Shown: in pieces, positions 55,816 to 64,000 of the stretch | Layout of the letters: every line of letters starts with the position of its first letter | Numbering within the stretch: the first letter of the stretch is position 1 | NCBI GenBank assembly: GCA_001725155.1 | Contig: MEFP01000016.1 | Span: 19,868-83,867, forward strand | Direction of reading: 5' to 3' | Length of the DNA: 64,000 nucleotides | Source: Lysobacteraceae bacterium SCN 69-320 | GTDB lineage: Bacteria > Pseudomonadota > Gammaproteobacteria > Xanthomonadales > Rhodanobacteraceae | The notes under the pieces: generated by a model | The model's input: the letters and a program-made list of their open reading frames with translations, nothing else | The model's database searches: none | What the model was told of the DNA's origin: nothing | Program-made: the position numbers and the translations under genes

Positions 55816-56031
55816 TCAACCGCGCGGCTTGAACAGCGCCGCGTCGAGTATCGACCACAGATGCACGATCCAGCCGAGCAGGACGAGCCAGAGCACGGCG
55901 GCGAGCACGAACTGCACCGCAGCCATGAGCAGACGTCCCTGCACGAGCTGGCCGAGCCCCGGAATGAAGAAGCTGCAGAGCGCGGCGATCACGTTGCCGG
56001 CGGAACCCTGTCCTGTACTCATTGCGCTCAT
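55816..56031 (-). CDS. Small membrane protein, 71 aa
   Basis: This is the last part of a 755-aa ORF in the track whose upstream portion is a shadow of the M2 peptidase. The real gene starts at ATG 56031 after AGGGAGAC. It has two hydrophobic segments: ALCSFFIPGLGQLVQGRLLMAAV and FVLAAVLWLVLLGWIVHLWSILDAAL. The PGLGQ..QGR motif resembles TM2-type and related small membrane proteins. Function unknown. Confidence 0.7.
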   Translation of the reverse strand: MSAMSTGQGSAGNVIAALCSFFIPGLGQLVQGRLLMAAVQFVLAAVLWLVLLGWIVHLWSILDAALFKPRG

Positions 56032-56250
56032 GTCTCCCTGGAGAGGCGGCCTGCGGCCGCCGGAAAGTGCTGCGGCGCGGCGGCTGACCTGCACGCACCG
56101 CCGCGCTGCGCGGCGCAACGGCCGCTCGTGAGGGCAGATGTTAGCGACAACGGCGCATTTCAAGCCGCGCGGTTGCTTTCGCACTGGCAGCGGTACTAGC
56201 CTGCGCCACCACGCCGGCGGCCGCGGGGCCGCGGCTTCCGGGAGTCGTCC

Positions 56251-58071
56251 GTGATACCAGTCCGTTCCGCACTTGCATTGGCCCTCGCGATCGGTTTGAG
56301 CGCCGGCGCGCCCGCCGTTCTCGCCCAGACCGCCGACGCGGCCGCCGCCGACAGCTTCGTCGCCGCGATCAACCAGGAGATCCGCGACAACTACGTCGAG
56401 ATCACCGCCGCGCAGTGGGTCTCGGAGACCTACATCAACGGCGACACCGAGGTGCTCGTGGCCAAGGCCAACGAGCGTGCGCTTGCGCGACTTTCTGCCA
56501 ATGTGGAGAAATCCAGGCAGTTTGCCGGCGTCAAGGGCATTTCGCCGGCGACCCAGCGCGGCATCGACCTGCTCAAGCTGCAGACCGCAATGCCGGCACC
56601 GAAAGATCCCGCAAGGCTCGCCGAACTGACCCAGATCGCTTCGCGCCTGAACGCCGCCTACGGCTCGGGCAAGTCCTGCACCGATCCGGCCAGGCCCGAG
56701 ACCTGCCGCAATCTCGACCAGCTCAGCAAGGTCCTGGCCGAGAACCGCGACTGGGACGCCGACCTGGAAGCCTGGACCGCCTGGCACAACACCGCGCGCG
56801 GCATGCGCAAGGACTACGTGCGCTTCGCCGAACTCGTCAACGAAGGCGCCCACGAGATGGGCTATGCCAACGCCGGCGACATGTGGCGCGCCGGCTACGA
56901 CATGAGCGCGGCCGACTTCCGCAGGGAAACCGACCGTCTCTGGGGCCAGGTCGAGCCGCTGTACAAGGATCTGCAGTGCTATGCGCGGCACAAGCTGGAG
57001 AAGCAGTACCCGGGCAAGCTCGCCGCCGACGGCACGATCCCGGCGCATATCACCGGCAACATGTGGTCGCAGGACTGGGCCGCGCTGTATCCGCTGCTGC
57101 AGCCGTATCCGGGCGTGTCCAATCTCGACGTCGACGCGGCGCTGAAGGACAAGCAGTACACGCCGGTCGCGATGGTGCAGCGGGCCGAGGATTTCTACAG
57201 TTCGCTGGGCTTCCCGGCCCTGCCGAAATCGTTCTATGAAAAGTCGCAGCTCACGCGCCCGGCCGACCGCGACGTGGTCTGCCATGCCAGCGCCTGGGAT
57301 CTGAACCTCGAAGGCGACGTGCGCATCAAGATGTGCATCAACATCAACGAGGAAGATTTCCGCACGATCTACCACGAACTCGGCCACATCTATTACTACC
57401 TCGCCTACAACAAGCTGCCGCCGCTGTTCCAGACCGGCGCGCACGACGGCTTCCACGAAGCGATCGGCGACACCATCCAGCTGAACCTGACGCCGGGCTA
57501 TCTCGCGCAGATCGGCCTGGCCGGCGCGACCAGGCCGAGCAAGGAAGCCATGCTCAACGCACAGATGAAGCAGGCGCTGGAAAAGGTCGCGTTCCTGCCG
57601 TTCGGCAAGCTCATCGACGAATGGCGCTGGGGCGTGTTCGACGGCTCGATCAAGCCGGCCGACTACAACGCCGCGTGGTGGGCGCTGAAGAAGAAGTACC
57701 AGGGTGTCGCGCCGATCGTCGCGCGCACCGAGGCCGATTTCGATCCCGGCGCGAAATATCACGTGCCCGGCAACACGCCGTACATGCGCTACTTCCTCGC
57801 CCACATCCTGCAGTTCCAGTTCCAGCGCGAACTGTGCAAGGCCGCCGGCTACAAGGGCCCGCTGCACGAATGCTCGATCTACGGCAACAAGGCCGCCGGC
57901 GCGAAGTTCTGGGCCATGCTCGAAAAAGGTTCCAGCCAGACCTGGCAGGCCACGCTCAAGGAGCTGACCGGCAAGGGCGAGATGGACGCCTCGGCCATCC
58001 TCGACTATTTCGCGCCGCTGCATGCCTGGCTCAAGCAGCAGAACAAGGGGCAGCACTGCGGCTGGGAGTGA
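56251..58071 (+). CDS. Secreted M2 metallopeptidase (angiotensin-converting-enzyme homologue)
   Basis: The start is GTG 56251 after GGGAGTCGTCC. The 606-aa preprotein has a signal peptide ending PAVLAQT. The zinc motif HELGH in RTIYHELGHIYYYLAY and the third ligand in GFHEAIGDTIQL match family M2 gluzincins; WSQDWAALYPLLQPYP and SKEAMLNAQMKQALEKVAFLPFGKLIDEWRW are further ACE signatures. It should release dipeptides from peptide C-termini in the periplasm or outside. A clear rho-independent terminator follows. Confidence 0.95.
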   Translation: MIPVRSALALALAIGLSAGAPAVLAQTADAAAADSFVAAINQEIRDNYVEITAAQWVSETYINGDTEVLVAKANERALARLSANVEKSRQFAGVKGISPATQRGIDLLKLQTAMPAPKDPARLAELTQIASRLNAAYGSGKSCTDPARPETCRNLDQLSKVLAENRDWDADLEAWTAWHNTARGMRKDYVRFAELVNEGAHEMGYANAGDMWRAGYDMSAADFRRETDRLWGQVEPLYKDLQCYARHKLEKQYPGKLAADGTIPAHITGNMWSQDWAALYPLLQPYPGVSNLDVDAALKDKQYTPVAMVQRAEDFYSSLGFPALPKSFYEKSQLTRPADRDVVCHASAWDLNLEGDVRIKMCININEEDFRTIYHELGHIYYYLAYNKLPPLFQTGAHDGFHEAIGDTIQLNLTPGYLAQIGLAGATRPSKEAMLNAQMKQALEKVAFLPFGKLIDEWRWGVFDGSIKPADYNAAWWALKKKYQGVAPIVARTEADFDPGAKYHVPGNTPYMRYFLAHILQFQFQRELCKAAGYKGPLHECSIYGNKAAGAKFWAMLEKGSSQTWQATLKELTGKGEMDASAILDYFAPLHAWLKQQNKGQHCGWE

Positions 58072-58102
58072 GGCCCGCTGCAAGCGCGGCTGCTGCGTGA
58101 AG

Positions 58103-58130
58103 GGGCGCGCCGCAAGGCGCGCCCTTTTTC
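58103..58130 (+). terminator. Rho-independent terminator of the M2 peptidase gene
   Basis: GGGCGCGCC and GGCGCGCCC pair over 9 bp around the loop GCAA and are followed by TTTTTC, 31 nt after the stop codon. This is one of the two textbook intrinsic terminators in the window. Confidence 0.88.
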
Positions 58131-58226
58131 TTTGCCGTGCGGGCGATGTGGCCCAGACCGTCCTGCCGCGAGTCGGCGCGTTGAAATTGGTTCTGCAAAT
58201 TCAGCACCGATGCCGGCTCCGGCAGC

Positions 58227-58265
58227 CTCCTCTCCCCGGCCCGCTCCCGCGAGGGGAAAGGGAGG
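58227..58265. repeat. Imperfect GC-rich intergenic palindrome
   Basis: CCTCCTCTCCCC and GGGGAAAGGGAGGA pair imperfectly around GGCCCGCTCCCGCGA. It resembles other xanthomonad intergenic palindromes but differs from the CCCATCCCCACCC family in this window; only one copy is seen. Confidence 0.35.
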
Positions 58266-58345
58266 AAGCGCTGCAGCGGATTTTTCGCGGCACCGGGTAT
58301 CGCGGCGCGTGCTATGTTCGCGCCAGCCAACCGAGAGACCCTGCC

Positions 58346-58582
58346 ATGCAACGCTGGATCAAACTTCCCGACGGCCGCTTCGTCGACGCCAACCGCATCA
58401 TGTACATCGGCAAGGTGGAAACCTATCCGCGCACCGACGAAGACGGCAACGACCTCGGCCAGGGCTACAACGTCAACGTCGGCACCGACATTTCGCGCGA
58501 ACACCAGCTGACCATCATGGGCAGCAAGGATGAGGTGCTGCTGGTGCTCAAGCAGATTCTCGGCGCCGCGCCGGCCGCCTGA
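58346..58582 (+). CDS. Small conserved-looking protein, 78 aa
   Basis: ATG 58346 follows GAGAGACCCTGCC; the longer ORF upstream crosses a terminator and a repeat. The protein starts MQRWIKLPDGRFVDANRIMYIGKV and continues with charged and beta-like segments (GYNVNVGTDISREHQLTIMGSKDEV) and a short helix at the end. It has no signal or membrane segment. The pattern of a single beta-rich domain suggests a real cytosolic protein, but no family was recognised. It is convergent with the MFS gene 12 nt away. Confidence 0.65.
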   Translation: MQRWIKLPDGRFVDANRIMYIGKVETYPRTDEDGNDLGQGYNVNVGTDISREHQLTIMGSKDEVLLVLKQILGAAPAA

Positions 58583-58594
58583 ATCCGCGCGGGC

Positions 58595-59830
58595 TCAGTC
58601 CGCCGATGCGGCTGCCTGCGCCGTGCCGGCCGCGCCGGGTTCCTGCTTGATCTGGCCGCGGAACACGCGCCAGGCGACGAAACCGATCACGGTCAGGGCG
58701 GCCGCGCTCAGCGCCAGATGCAGCGCGCTGCCGGACACGAACACGACGACGAGACCGGCCAGTACCGCGTTGAAGACAAGGCTCACGAAGGCCTGCAGCG
58801 AGGACGCGCCGCCGCGATGCAGCGGGAAGCGATCCAGCAACAGCACGGTCAGGCTCGGGAACGACAGCGAGATACCGATCGCATGCAGGCCGATCGGCAG
58901 TACCGACCACGGGATCTTCGGCTGCGCCAGCACCAGCGCCGTGGTCACGTTCAACACCGACGCGACCAGCATGACCGCATAGCCCAGGCTGATCGTGCTC
59001 ATGACGCTGACGCGTCCGGCCAGGCGGCTCGACAGCAGCGAGCCGAGGAACATGCCCATGACCGCCGGCACGAACAGCCAGCCGAACTGCTGCGGACCGA
59101 GCTTGAGCAGGCCCACCACGAAGGCCGGCGCCGAGGAAATGTAGAGGAACATCGCGCTGAAGTTCATCGTGCCGGCGATCGCCAGCGGCCAGAACTGGCG
59201 ATGCCGCAGCATGTCGAGATAGCCGCCGAGCAGCGCCGGCAGACGCAGCGCGATGCGCCGTTCGGGCGGATGCGATTCGGGCAGGCGCCCGATCGAGGCG
59301 ATCAGCAGCAAGCCGCCCCAGAGCGCGAGGAACCAGAAGATCCAGCGCCAGTTGCCGGCCAGCAGCACCCAGCCGCCGATCATCGGCGCCAATGCCGGCG
59401 CGATCGTGAACAGCATCGACACGTTCGACATCAGCCGCTGCACGACCGCCCCCTGATACAGGTCGCGCATGATCGCGCGCGCGACGATCCAGCCGGCGCC
59501 GGCGCAGGTGCCCTGCAGCGCGCGGAAGAACCAGAGGCTGTCGATGGACCAGGTCAGCGCGCAGCCGATCGAGGCCAGGGTGAACACGGCGACGCCGCCG
59601 ATGACGACGGGCCGGCGCCCGAGCGCGTCCGACAGCGGTCCGTGCACGAGCGACATCACGGCCAGCGCGACCAGATAGATCGACAAGGTCTGCTGCATCG
59701 CGAAGTCGTCGGCGCCGAACTCGGCCGCGATGGCCGGGAACGCCGGGAACATGGTGTCGATCGCGAACGGACCGAACATGGCCAGCCCGGCCAGCAACAC
59801 GGTCAGACCGCGCTTGGGCGCCACGCTCAC
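58595..59830 (-). CDS. Bcr/CflA-type MFS drug exporter
   Basis: GTG 59830 (VSVAPKRGLTVLLAG) is the chosen start, giving 411 aa and twelve hydrophobic segments; the 66 upstream residues in the track are arginine-rich noise. The DHA1 motif D1 region AMFGPFAIDTMFPAFPAI, motif A GPLSDALGRRPVVIGG, and motif C-like IAPALAPMIGGWVLL place it with the Bcr/CflA family of drug:H+ antiporters. The substrate is unknown. It ends 12 nt from the convergent small gene. Confidence 0.93.
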   Translation of the reverse strand: MSVAPKRGLTVLLAGLAMFGPFAIDTMFPAFPAIAAEFGADDFAMQQTLSIYLVALAVMSLVHGPLSDALGRRPVVIGGVAVFTLASIGCALTWSIDSLWFFRALQGTCAGAGWIVARAIMRDLYQGAVVQRLMSNVSMLFTIAPALAPMIGGWVLLAGNWRWIFWFLALWGGLLLIASIGRLPESHPPERRIALRLPALLGGYLDMLRHRQFWPLAIAGTMNFSAMFLYISSAPAFVVGLLKLGPQQFGWLFVPAVMGMFLGSLLSSRLAGRVSVMSTISLGYAVMLVASVLNVTTALVLAQPKIPWSVLPIGLHAIGISLSFPSLTVLLLDRFPLHRGGASSLQAFVSLVFNAVLAGLVVVFVSGSALHLALSAAALTVIGFVAWRVFRGQIKQEPGAAGTAQAAASAD

Positions 59831-59969
59831 GGCGGCGCCGCCGTATCCGCCGCGTAGCACGGCGCACGGGCTGCCGCCCGGCCGTGCCGGACATTGGAGG
59901 AAAGCTGGCCGGCGGCAGGCGCCGGCAGGTGCGCGGCCGACCGGGCCGCGACGCCGGATCCGCGCGGAC

Positions 59970-60689
<720 letters not shown>

Positions 60690-60907
60690 GGACGGTCCCG
60701 GTTTGAATGCCGCGGCAGGGGAGTCGCGGCGGCAGGGGCGCCATGATGCACCATGCGCGCACGCCGCGCGCGGCGCTGCCGCACAGCGGCCGCTGTGACC
60801 ATGGTCCTGCTTGCCGCGAATACGGGAATCTGCGCAGCCCGGCGGCGCACTTGACTGCGGCGCGGCCCTGGCGCAGAACCCGACATCGACTTGCGGAGAT
60901 GCCCGGC

Positions 60908-61294
60908 ATGAATTGGATTTCGGTCACGGCGGTCGGCCTCGGCGCCGCCTGCGGCGCCTGGCTGCGCTGGGGCCTCGGCGTCTGGCTCAATCCCCTGTTC
61001 GAGCGGCTGCCGCTGGGCACGCTCGCGGCCAATCTCGTCGGCGGCCTGCTCATGGGCGTGCTCCTGGCCGTATTCGAGGCGCATGCGGACACGTCGCCGC
61101 AGCTGCGCCTGTTCGCCGGCACGGGCTTCCTGGGCGGGCTGACGACATTTTCCACATTTTCCGGAGAAGCCGCGTTCCTCGTCGAACGCGGCGACTACAC
61201 CGGCGCCGGCGCGCTGATCACGGTCCACGTGGTCGGCTCCGTCACCGCGACCCTGGTCGGCTGGCTGCTGCTGCGCCCCCTGCTGCGCGGCTGA
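60908..61294 (+). CDS. crcB: Fluoride ion channel CrcB/Fluc
   Basis: A 128-aa dual-topology channel that exports fluoride as a dimer. It has four hydrophobic segments with the hallmark [16 protein letters not shown] (asparagine lining the pore) and [16 protein letters not shown] (sodium site and phenylalanine box). ATG 60908 is preferred, with GCGGAG at suitable distance; ATG 60899 three codons earlier is possible. I looked for a fluoride riboswitch upstream and did not find a convincing one. parC follows 146 nt downstream on the same strand. Confidence 0.95.
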   Translation: MNWISVTAVGLGAACGAWLRWGLGVWLNPLFERLPLGTLAANLVGGLLMGVLLAVFEAHADTSPQLRLFAGTGFLGGLTTFSTFSGEAAFLVERGDYTGAGALITVHVVGSVTATLVGWLLLRPLLRG

Positions 61295-61440
61295 GGCCGG
61301 CGATTCGAAGCCGGCGGCCGATTGCGGCAGAATAGCCGCCTTTGCGCCGTTGCCCGCGCGCCGCCCGCCCGCTCGTTGCATCCGATCGGCGGCCCGCACC
61401 GGCGGCGCCGCGTTCCGGTCTCCCTGAGGTTTGCTCCGCG

Positions 61441-63681
61441 ATGAGTCTGCAAAGCAATTTCGAACAGATCCCGCTCAAGGAATATGCCGAGCGCGCGTAC
61501 CTGGACTACTCCATGTACGTCGTGCTGGACCGCGCCCTGCCGTTCGTCGGCGACGGGCTCAAGCCGGTGCAGCGACGCATCGTCTATGCGATGAGCGAAC
61601 TCGGCCTGGCCTCGACCGCCAAGCCGCGCAAGTCCGCGCTGACCATCGGCGAAGTCCTCGGCAAATACCATCCGCACGGCGACAGCGCCTGCTACGAGGC
61701 GATGGTGCTGATGACGCAGTCGTTCTCCTACCGTTATCCGCTGATCGAAGGCCAGGGCAACTTCGGTTCGCCCGACGATCCCAAGTCCTTCGCCGCGATG
61801 CGCTACACCGAGGCCAAGCTCGCACCGATCGCCGCGCTGCTGCTCGAAGAGCTCGGCCAGGGCACGGTGGATTTCTCGCCGAACTACGACGGCAGCCAGG
61901 AAGAACCGTCCTGGCTGCCGTCGCGCGTGCCGCACGTGCTGCTGAACGGCTCCATGGGCATCGCCGTGGGCATGGCCACCGACATCCCGCCGCACAACCT
62001 GCGCGAGATCGCCAGCGCCTGCATACGCCTGCTCGACGATCCCGACGCGACGGTGCGCGACCTCTGCGAACACGTGCAGGGCCCGGACTACCCGACCCGG
62101 GCGGAGATCATCACCGCCAAGGCCGAGCTGCAGGCGCTGTACGAGAACGGCACCGGCAGCGTGCGCGCCCGTGCCGTCTATGCCAAGGAAGACGGCAACG
62201 TCGTCATCACCGCCCTGCCCTATCAGGTGTCGCCGTCGAAGATCCTCGAGCAGATCGCCGCGCAGATGCGCGCGAAGAAGCTGCCGATGCTCGAAGACCT
62301 GCGCGACGAGTCCGATCACGAGAACCCGATCCGCCTCGTGCTGATCCCGCGCTCCAACCGCGTCGACGCCGACGAGATGATGCAGCATCTGTTCGCGACG
62401 ACGGACCTGGAGAAGAGCTACCGCGTCAACCTCAACATCATCGGCCTGGACGGGCGGCCGCAGGTCAAGAACCTCAAGCAGATCCTCAGCGAGTGGCTGC
62501 GCTTCCGCAGCGACACGGTCACGCGGCGCCTGAACCACCGTCTGGCCAAGCTCGAACGCCGCCTGCACCTGCTCGAAGGCCTGCGCATCGCCTACCTCAA
62601 CCTCGACGAGGTGATCCGCATCATCCGCACCGAGGAAGAGCCCAGGCCGGTGCTGATGGCGCGCTTCGGACTCAGCGAGGAACAGGCCGACTACATTCTC
62701 GAGACGCGCCTGCGCCAGCTCGCGCGACTGGAGGAAATGAAGATCAACGGCGAGCGCGATCAGCTCGAGGAAGAACGCGCGCGCATCAACGTGATCCTCA
62801 ATTCCAAACAGCGCCTGAAGACCTTGATCAAGGACGAGCTCAAGGACGACGCGAAGAAATTCGGCGACGAACGCCGCTCGCCGATCATCGAGCGCCAGGT
62901 CGCCCAGGCCCTGGACGAGGCCGCGCTCGTCGCGAGCGAGCCGACCACGGTCGTGCTGTCGCAGAAGGGCTGGATACGCGCGGCCAAGGGCCACGAGGTC
63001 GATCCGGCCGGCATGAGCTATCGCGAAGGCGACGCGTTGCAGGCCTTTGCGCGCGGCCGCACCACCCAGCAGGTCGCCTTCGTCGACTCCACCGGCCGCA
63101 GCTATTCGACCGCGGCGCACAGCCTGCCGTCGGCGCGCGGCAACGGCGAGCCGCTGACCGGCCGCTTCGCGCCGCCGGCCGGGGCGCGCTTCGAGGTCGT
63201 GGCCATGGCCGACGCCGACACGCGCCTCGTGCTCGCGTCCGACTTCGGCTACGGCTTCGTCACGCGCTTCGCCAATCTCGTCGGCAACAAGAAGGCCGGC
63301 AAGCAGATCCTCAACATCGACGACAACGCACGCGTGCTCGCCCCGGCCTACGTCGCCGACGCCGCGCGCGACCGCATCGTCGTCGTGACGAATGCCGGCC
63401 ACCTGCTGATGTTCTCGGTGGCCGAGCTGCCGGAGCTCGAAAACGGCGGCAAGGGCAACAAGCTCATCGAGATTCCGAAAGCCAAGCTCGGCGAAGGCGA
63501 GCGCGTCGCGGGCATCGCCGTGGTGACCGAGGGCAAGGGCGAGGTCACGCTGTACGCCGGTGCGCGCAAGCTCACCCTGCGCTGGGCCGATCTGGTCGAA
63601 TACGGCGGCAACCGCGCCGGCCGCGGCGGCCTGCTGCCGCGCGGACTGCAGCGCGTGGAGCGCATCGAGACGACGGGCTGA
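61441..63681 (+). CDS. parC: DNA topoisomerase IV subunit A
   Basis: ParC is the DNA-cleaving subunit of topoisomerase IV, which unlinks daughter chromosomes. ATG 61441 gives 746 aa. The catalytic tyrosine is in [11 protein letters not shown]. The quinolone-resistance region reads [16 protein letters not shown], with serine and glutamate at the positions of E. coli S80 and E84, so no classical resistance change is present. The tower and coiled-coil region ([23 protein letters not shown]) and a C-terminal beta-pinwheel with [17 protein letters not shown] follow. parE is not in the window. Confidence 0.97.
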   Translation: MSLQSNFEQIPLKEYAERAYLDYSMYVVLDRALPFVGDGLKPVQRRIVYAMSELGLASTAKPRKSALTIGEVLGKYHPHGDSACYEAMVLMTQSFSYRYPLIEGQGNFGSPDDPKSFAAMRYTEAKLAPIAALLLEELGQGTVDFSPNYDGSQEEPSWLPSRVPHVLLNGSMGIAVGMATDIPPHNLREIASACIRLLDDPDATVRDLCEHVQGPDYPTRAEIITAKAELQALYENGTGSVRARAVYAKEDGNVVITALPYQVSPSKILEQIAAQMRAKKLPMLEDLRDESDHENPIRLVLIPRSNRVDADEMMQHLFATTDLEKSYRVNLNIIGLDGRPQVKNLKQILSEWLRFRSDTVTRRLNHRLAKLERRLHLLEGLRIAYLNLDEVIRIIRTEEEPRPVLMARFGLSEEQADYILETRLRQLARLEEMKINGERDQLEEERARINVILNSKQRLKTLIKDELKDDAKKFGDERRSPIIERQVAQALDEAALVASEPTTVVLSQKGWIRAAKGHEVDPAGMSYREGDALQAFARGRTTQQVAFVDSTGRSYSTAAHSLPSARGNGEPLTGRFAPPAGARFEVVAMADADTRLVLASDFGYGFVTRFANLVGNKKAGKQILNIDDNARVLAPAYVADAARDRIVVVTNAGHLLMFSVAELPELENGGKGNKLIEIPKAKLGEGERVAGIAVVTEGKGEVTLYAGARKLTLRWADLVEYGGNRAGRGGLLPRGLQRVERIETTG

Positions 63682-64000
63682 GGCCGTCGGCCACGGTCGC
63701 CGTCCCGCGGCGGCGGGTTTCCGGCGCACAGCGCGGCCGGTATCGGCGGGCAGACGCGTTTTCCGGGCGTTTGCCGGGCGCACCGGCTAGCGTCAGCGCG
63801 ATGGCGGTGGGCCTGCGCGCAAACCCATCCCCACCCATACCCTCCCCTTGAAGGGGAGGGTATGGGTGGGGATGGGTTTTGCCCTGCGCGATTGACGAAA
63901 AGCCGTAAGCGTCCGGCCTAGCCACATTCCGCAACCCGATGGCCAGACCAATGCTTGCCACTCCCTTTCTCGGAGCGTCAAGCATGCAGTCCTCGAAGAC
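63682..64000. other. Intergenic tail with repeat, no gene seen
   Basis: The last 319 bp contain the 59-bp palindrome and otherwise no credible coding frame. Minus-strand ORFs in the track here read through the repeat ([18 protein letters not shown]) and are artefacts. Confidence 0.6.
63821..63879. repeat. Palindromic repeat, minimal 59-bp form
   Basis: Arms AAACCCATCCCCACCCATAC... and ...GTATGGGTGGGGATGGGTTT give 29 bp of perfect pairing around a single central base (TTGAA). This is the simplest form of the family, 140 bp after parC. On RNA it would be a very stable hairpin followed by TTTT. Confidence 0.93.

Noticed and set aside
55816-58083. Minus-strand ORF of 755 aa
   Set aside because: Most of it is antisense to the M2 peptidase; only the last 71 codons (55816-56031) look like a real small membrane protein.
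60690-60907. Possible fluoride riboswitch before crcB
   Set aside because: The stretch GGGGCGCCATGATGCACC only loosely recalls the crcB motif; the conserved loop-loop pseudoknot could not be laid out.
61630-61720. Quinolone-resistance mutation in parC
   Set aside because: The region reads [11 protein letters not shown], the same as the susceptible E. coli sequence at positions 80 and 84.

Overview
This 64 kb window is chromosomal DNA from a high-GC gammaproteobacterium, most likely of the order Xanthomonadales/Lysobacterales, and perhaps a Rhodanobacteraceae (Dokdonella-like) member. That placement is inference. It rests on the high GC, the complete histidine operon headed by a TrpR-like regulator, the secreted proteins ending in an 'F-A-N/D-G-F' tag, the secreted M2 and M3 metallopeptidases, and a palindromic intergenic repeat family of a xanthomonad-like kind. 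I see no phage, plasmid, insertion sequence, CRISPR array, rRNA or tRNA gene. The window reads as ordinary, densely packed core genome with lineage-specific secreted proteins between housekeeping blocks.

Layout. 0-3 kb: a cut cupin gene, a tiny lipoprotein, and the queuosine pair tgt and queA (minus strand). 3-7.5 kb: a TPR-like lipoprotein with a C-terminal membrane segment, and a secreted protein built from about eleven 'NGNYVV' repeats. 7.5-11 kb: an ABC exporter plus DesK/DesR-type two-component operon. 11-20 kb: a class III aminotransferase, a P-loop protein with an altered Walker A, a roughly 1 kb non-coding gap, a secreted protein of unknown function, a cyanophycinase-fold protein without its nucleophile, a GNAT, an SDR, the EF-P paralogue EfpL/YeiP and a Nudix protein. 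20-26 kb: an APC permease, the methionine-salvage run mtnB-mtnD-mtnC, a membrane-anchored C13 (legumain-like) peptidase and a convergent Dph6-type ATPase.

26-38 kb: the histidine operon (TrpR-like, hisG, D, C, B, H, A, F, IE). Every gene overlaps the next by 4-7 nt. It is flanked by two diguanylate cyclases, a GAF-GAF-GGDEF protein with an inhibitory I-site and a 7TM-DISM GGDEF protein without one. 38-46 kb: a secreted M14 carboxypeptidase, a secreted six-hairpin-type protein behind an unusually long histidine/aromatic ammonia-lyase, and hisS. 46-54 kb: an RhlE-type DEAD-box helicase, a DUF5009/HGSNAT-like membrane acyltransferase, a choice-of-anchor-B secreted protein and a secreted M3 peptidase. 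54-64 kb: a PilG/PilH-like response regulator, a rhomboid protease, a small membrane protein, an ACE-like M2 peptidase, a Bcr/CflA-type MFS exporter, a UPF0149/SEC-C protein, the fluoride channel crcB and parC.

The most unusual non-coding signal is one palindromic repeat family present in three architectures: a 59-bp near-perfect palindrome (63821-63879), a version with its core hairpin duplicated around a spacer (54171-54374), and a version whose core hairpin is expanded into a 41-42 bp tandem array (45670-45896). The most unusual coding signals are the catalytically dead-looking cyanophycinase, the elongated ammonia-lyase linked to a six-hairpin protein, and the TrpR-like protein apparently controlling histidine synthesis. 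I did not find a convincing multi-gene system of a wholly new kind. Start codons were re-chosen from ribosome-binding sites and family N-termini where the ORF track was over-extended. All family assignments come from reading motifs, not from database searches.
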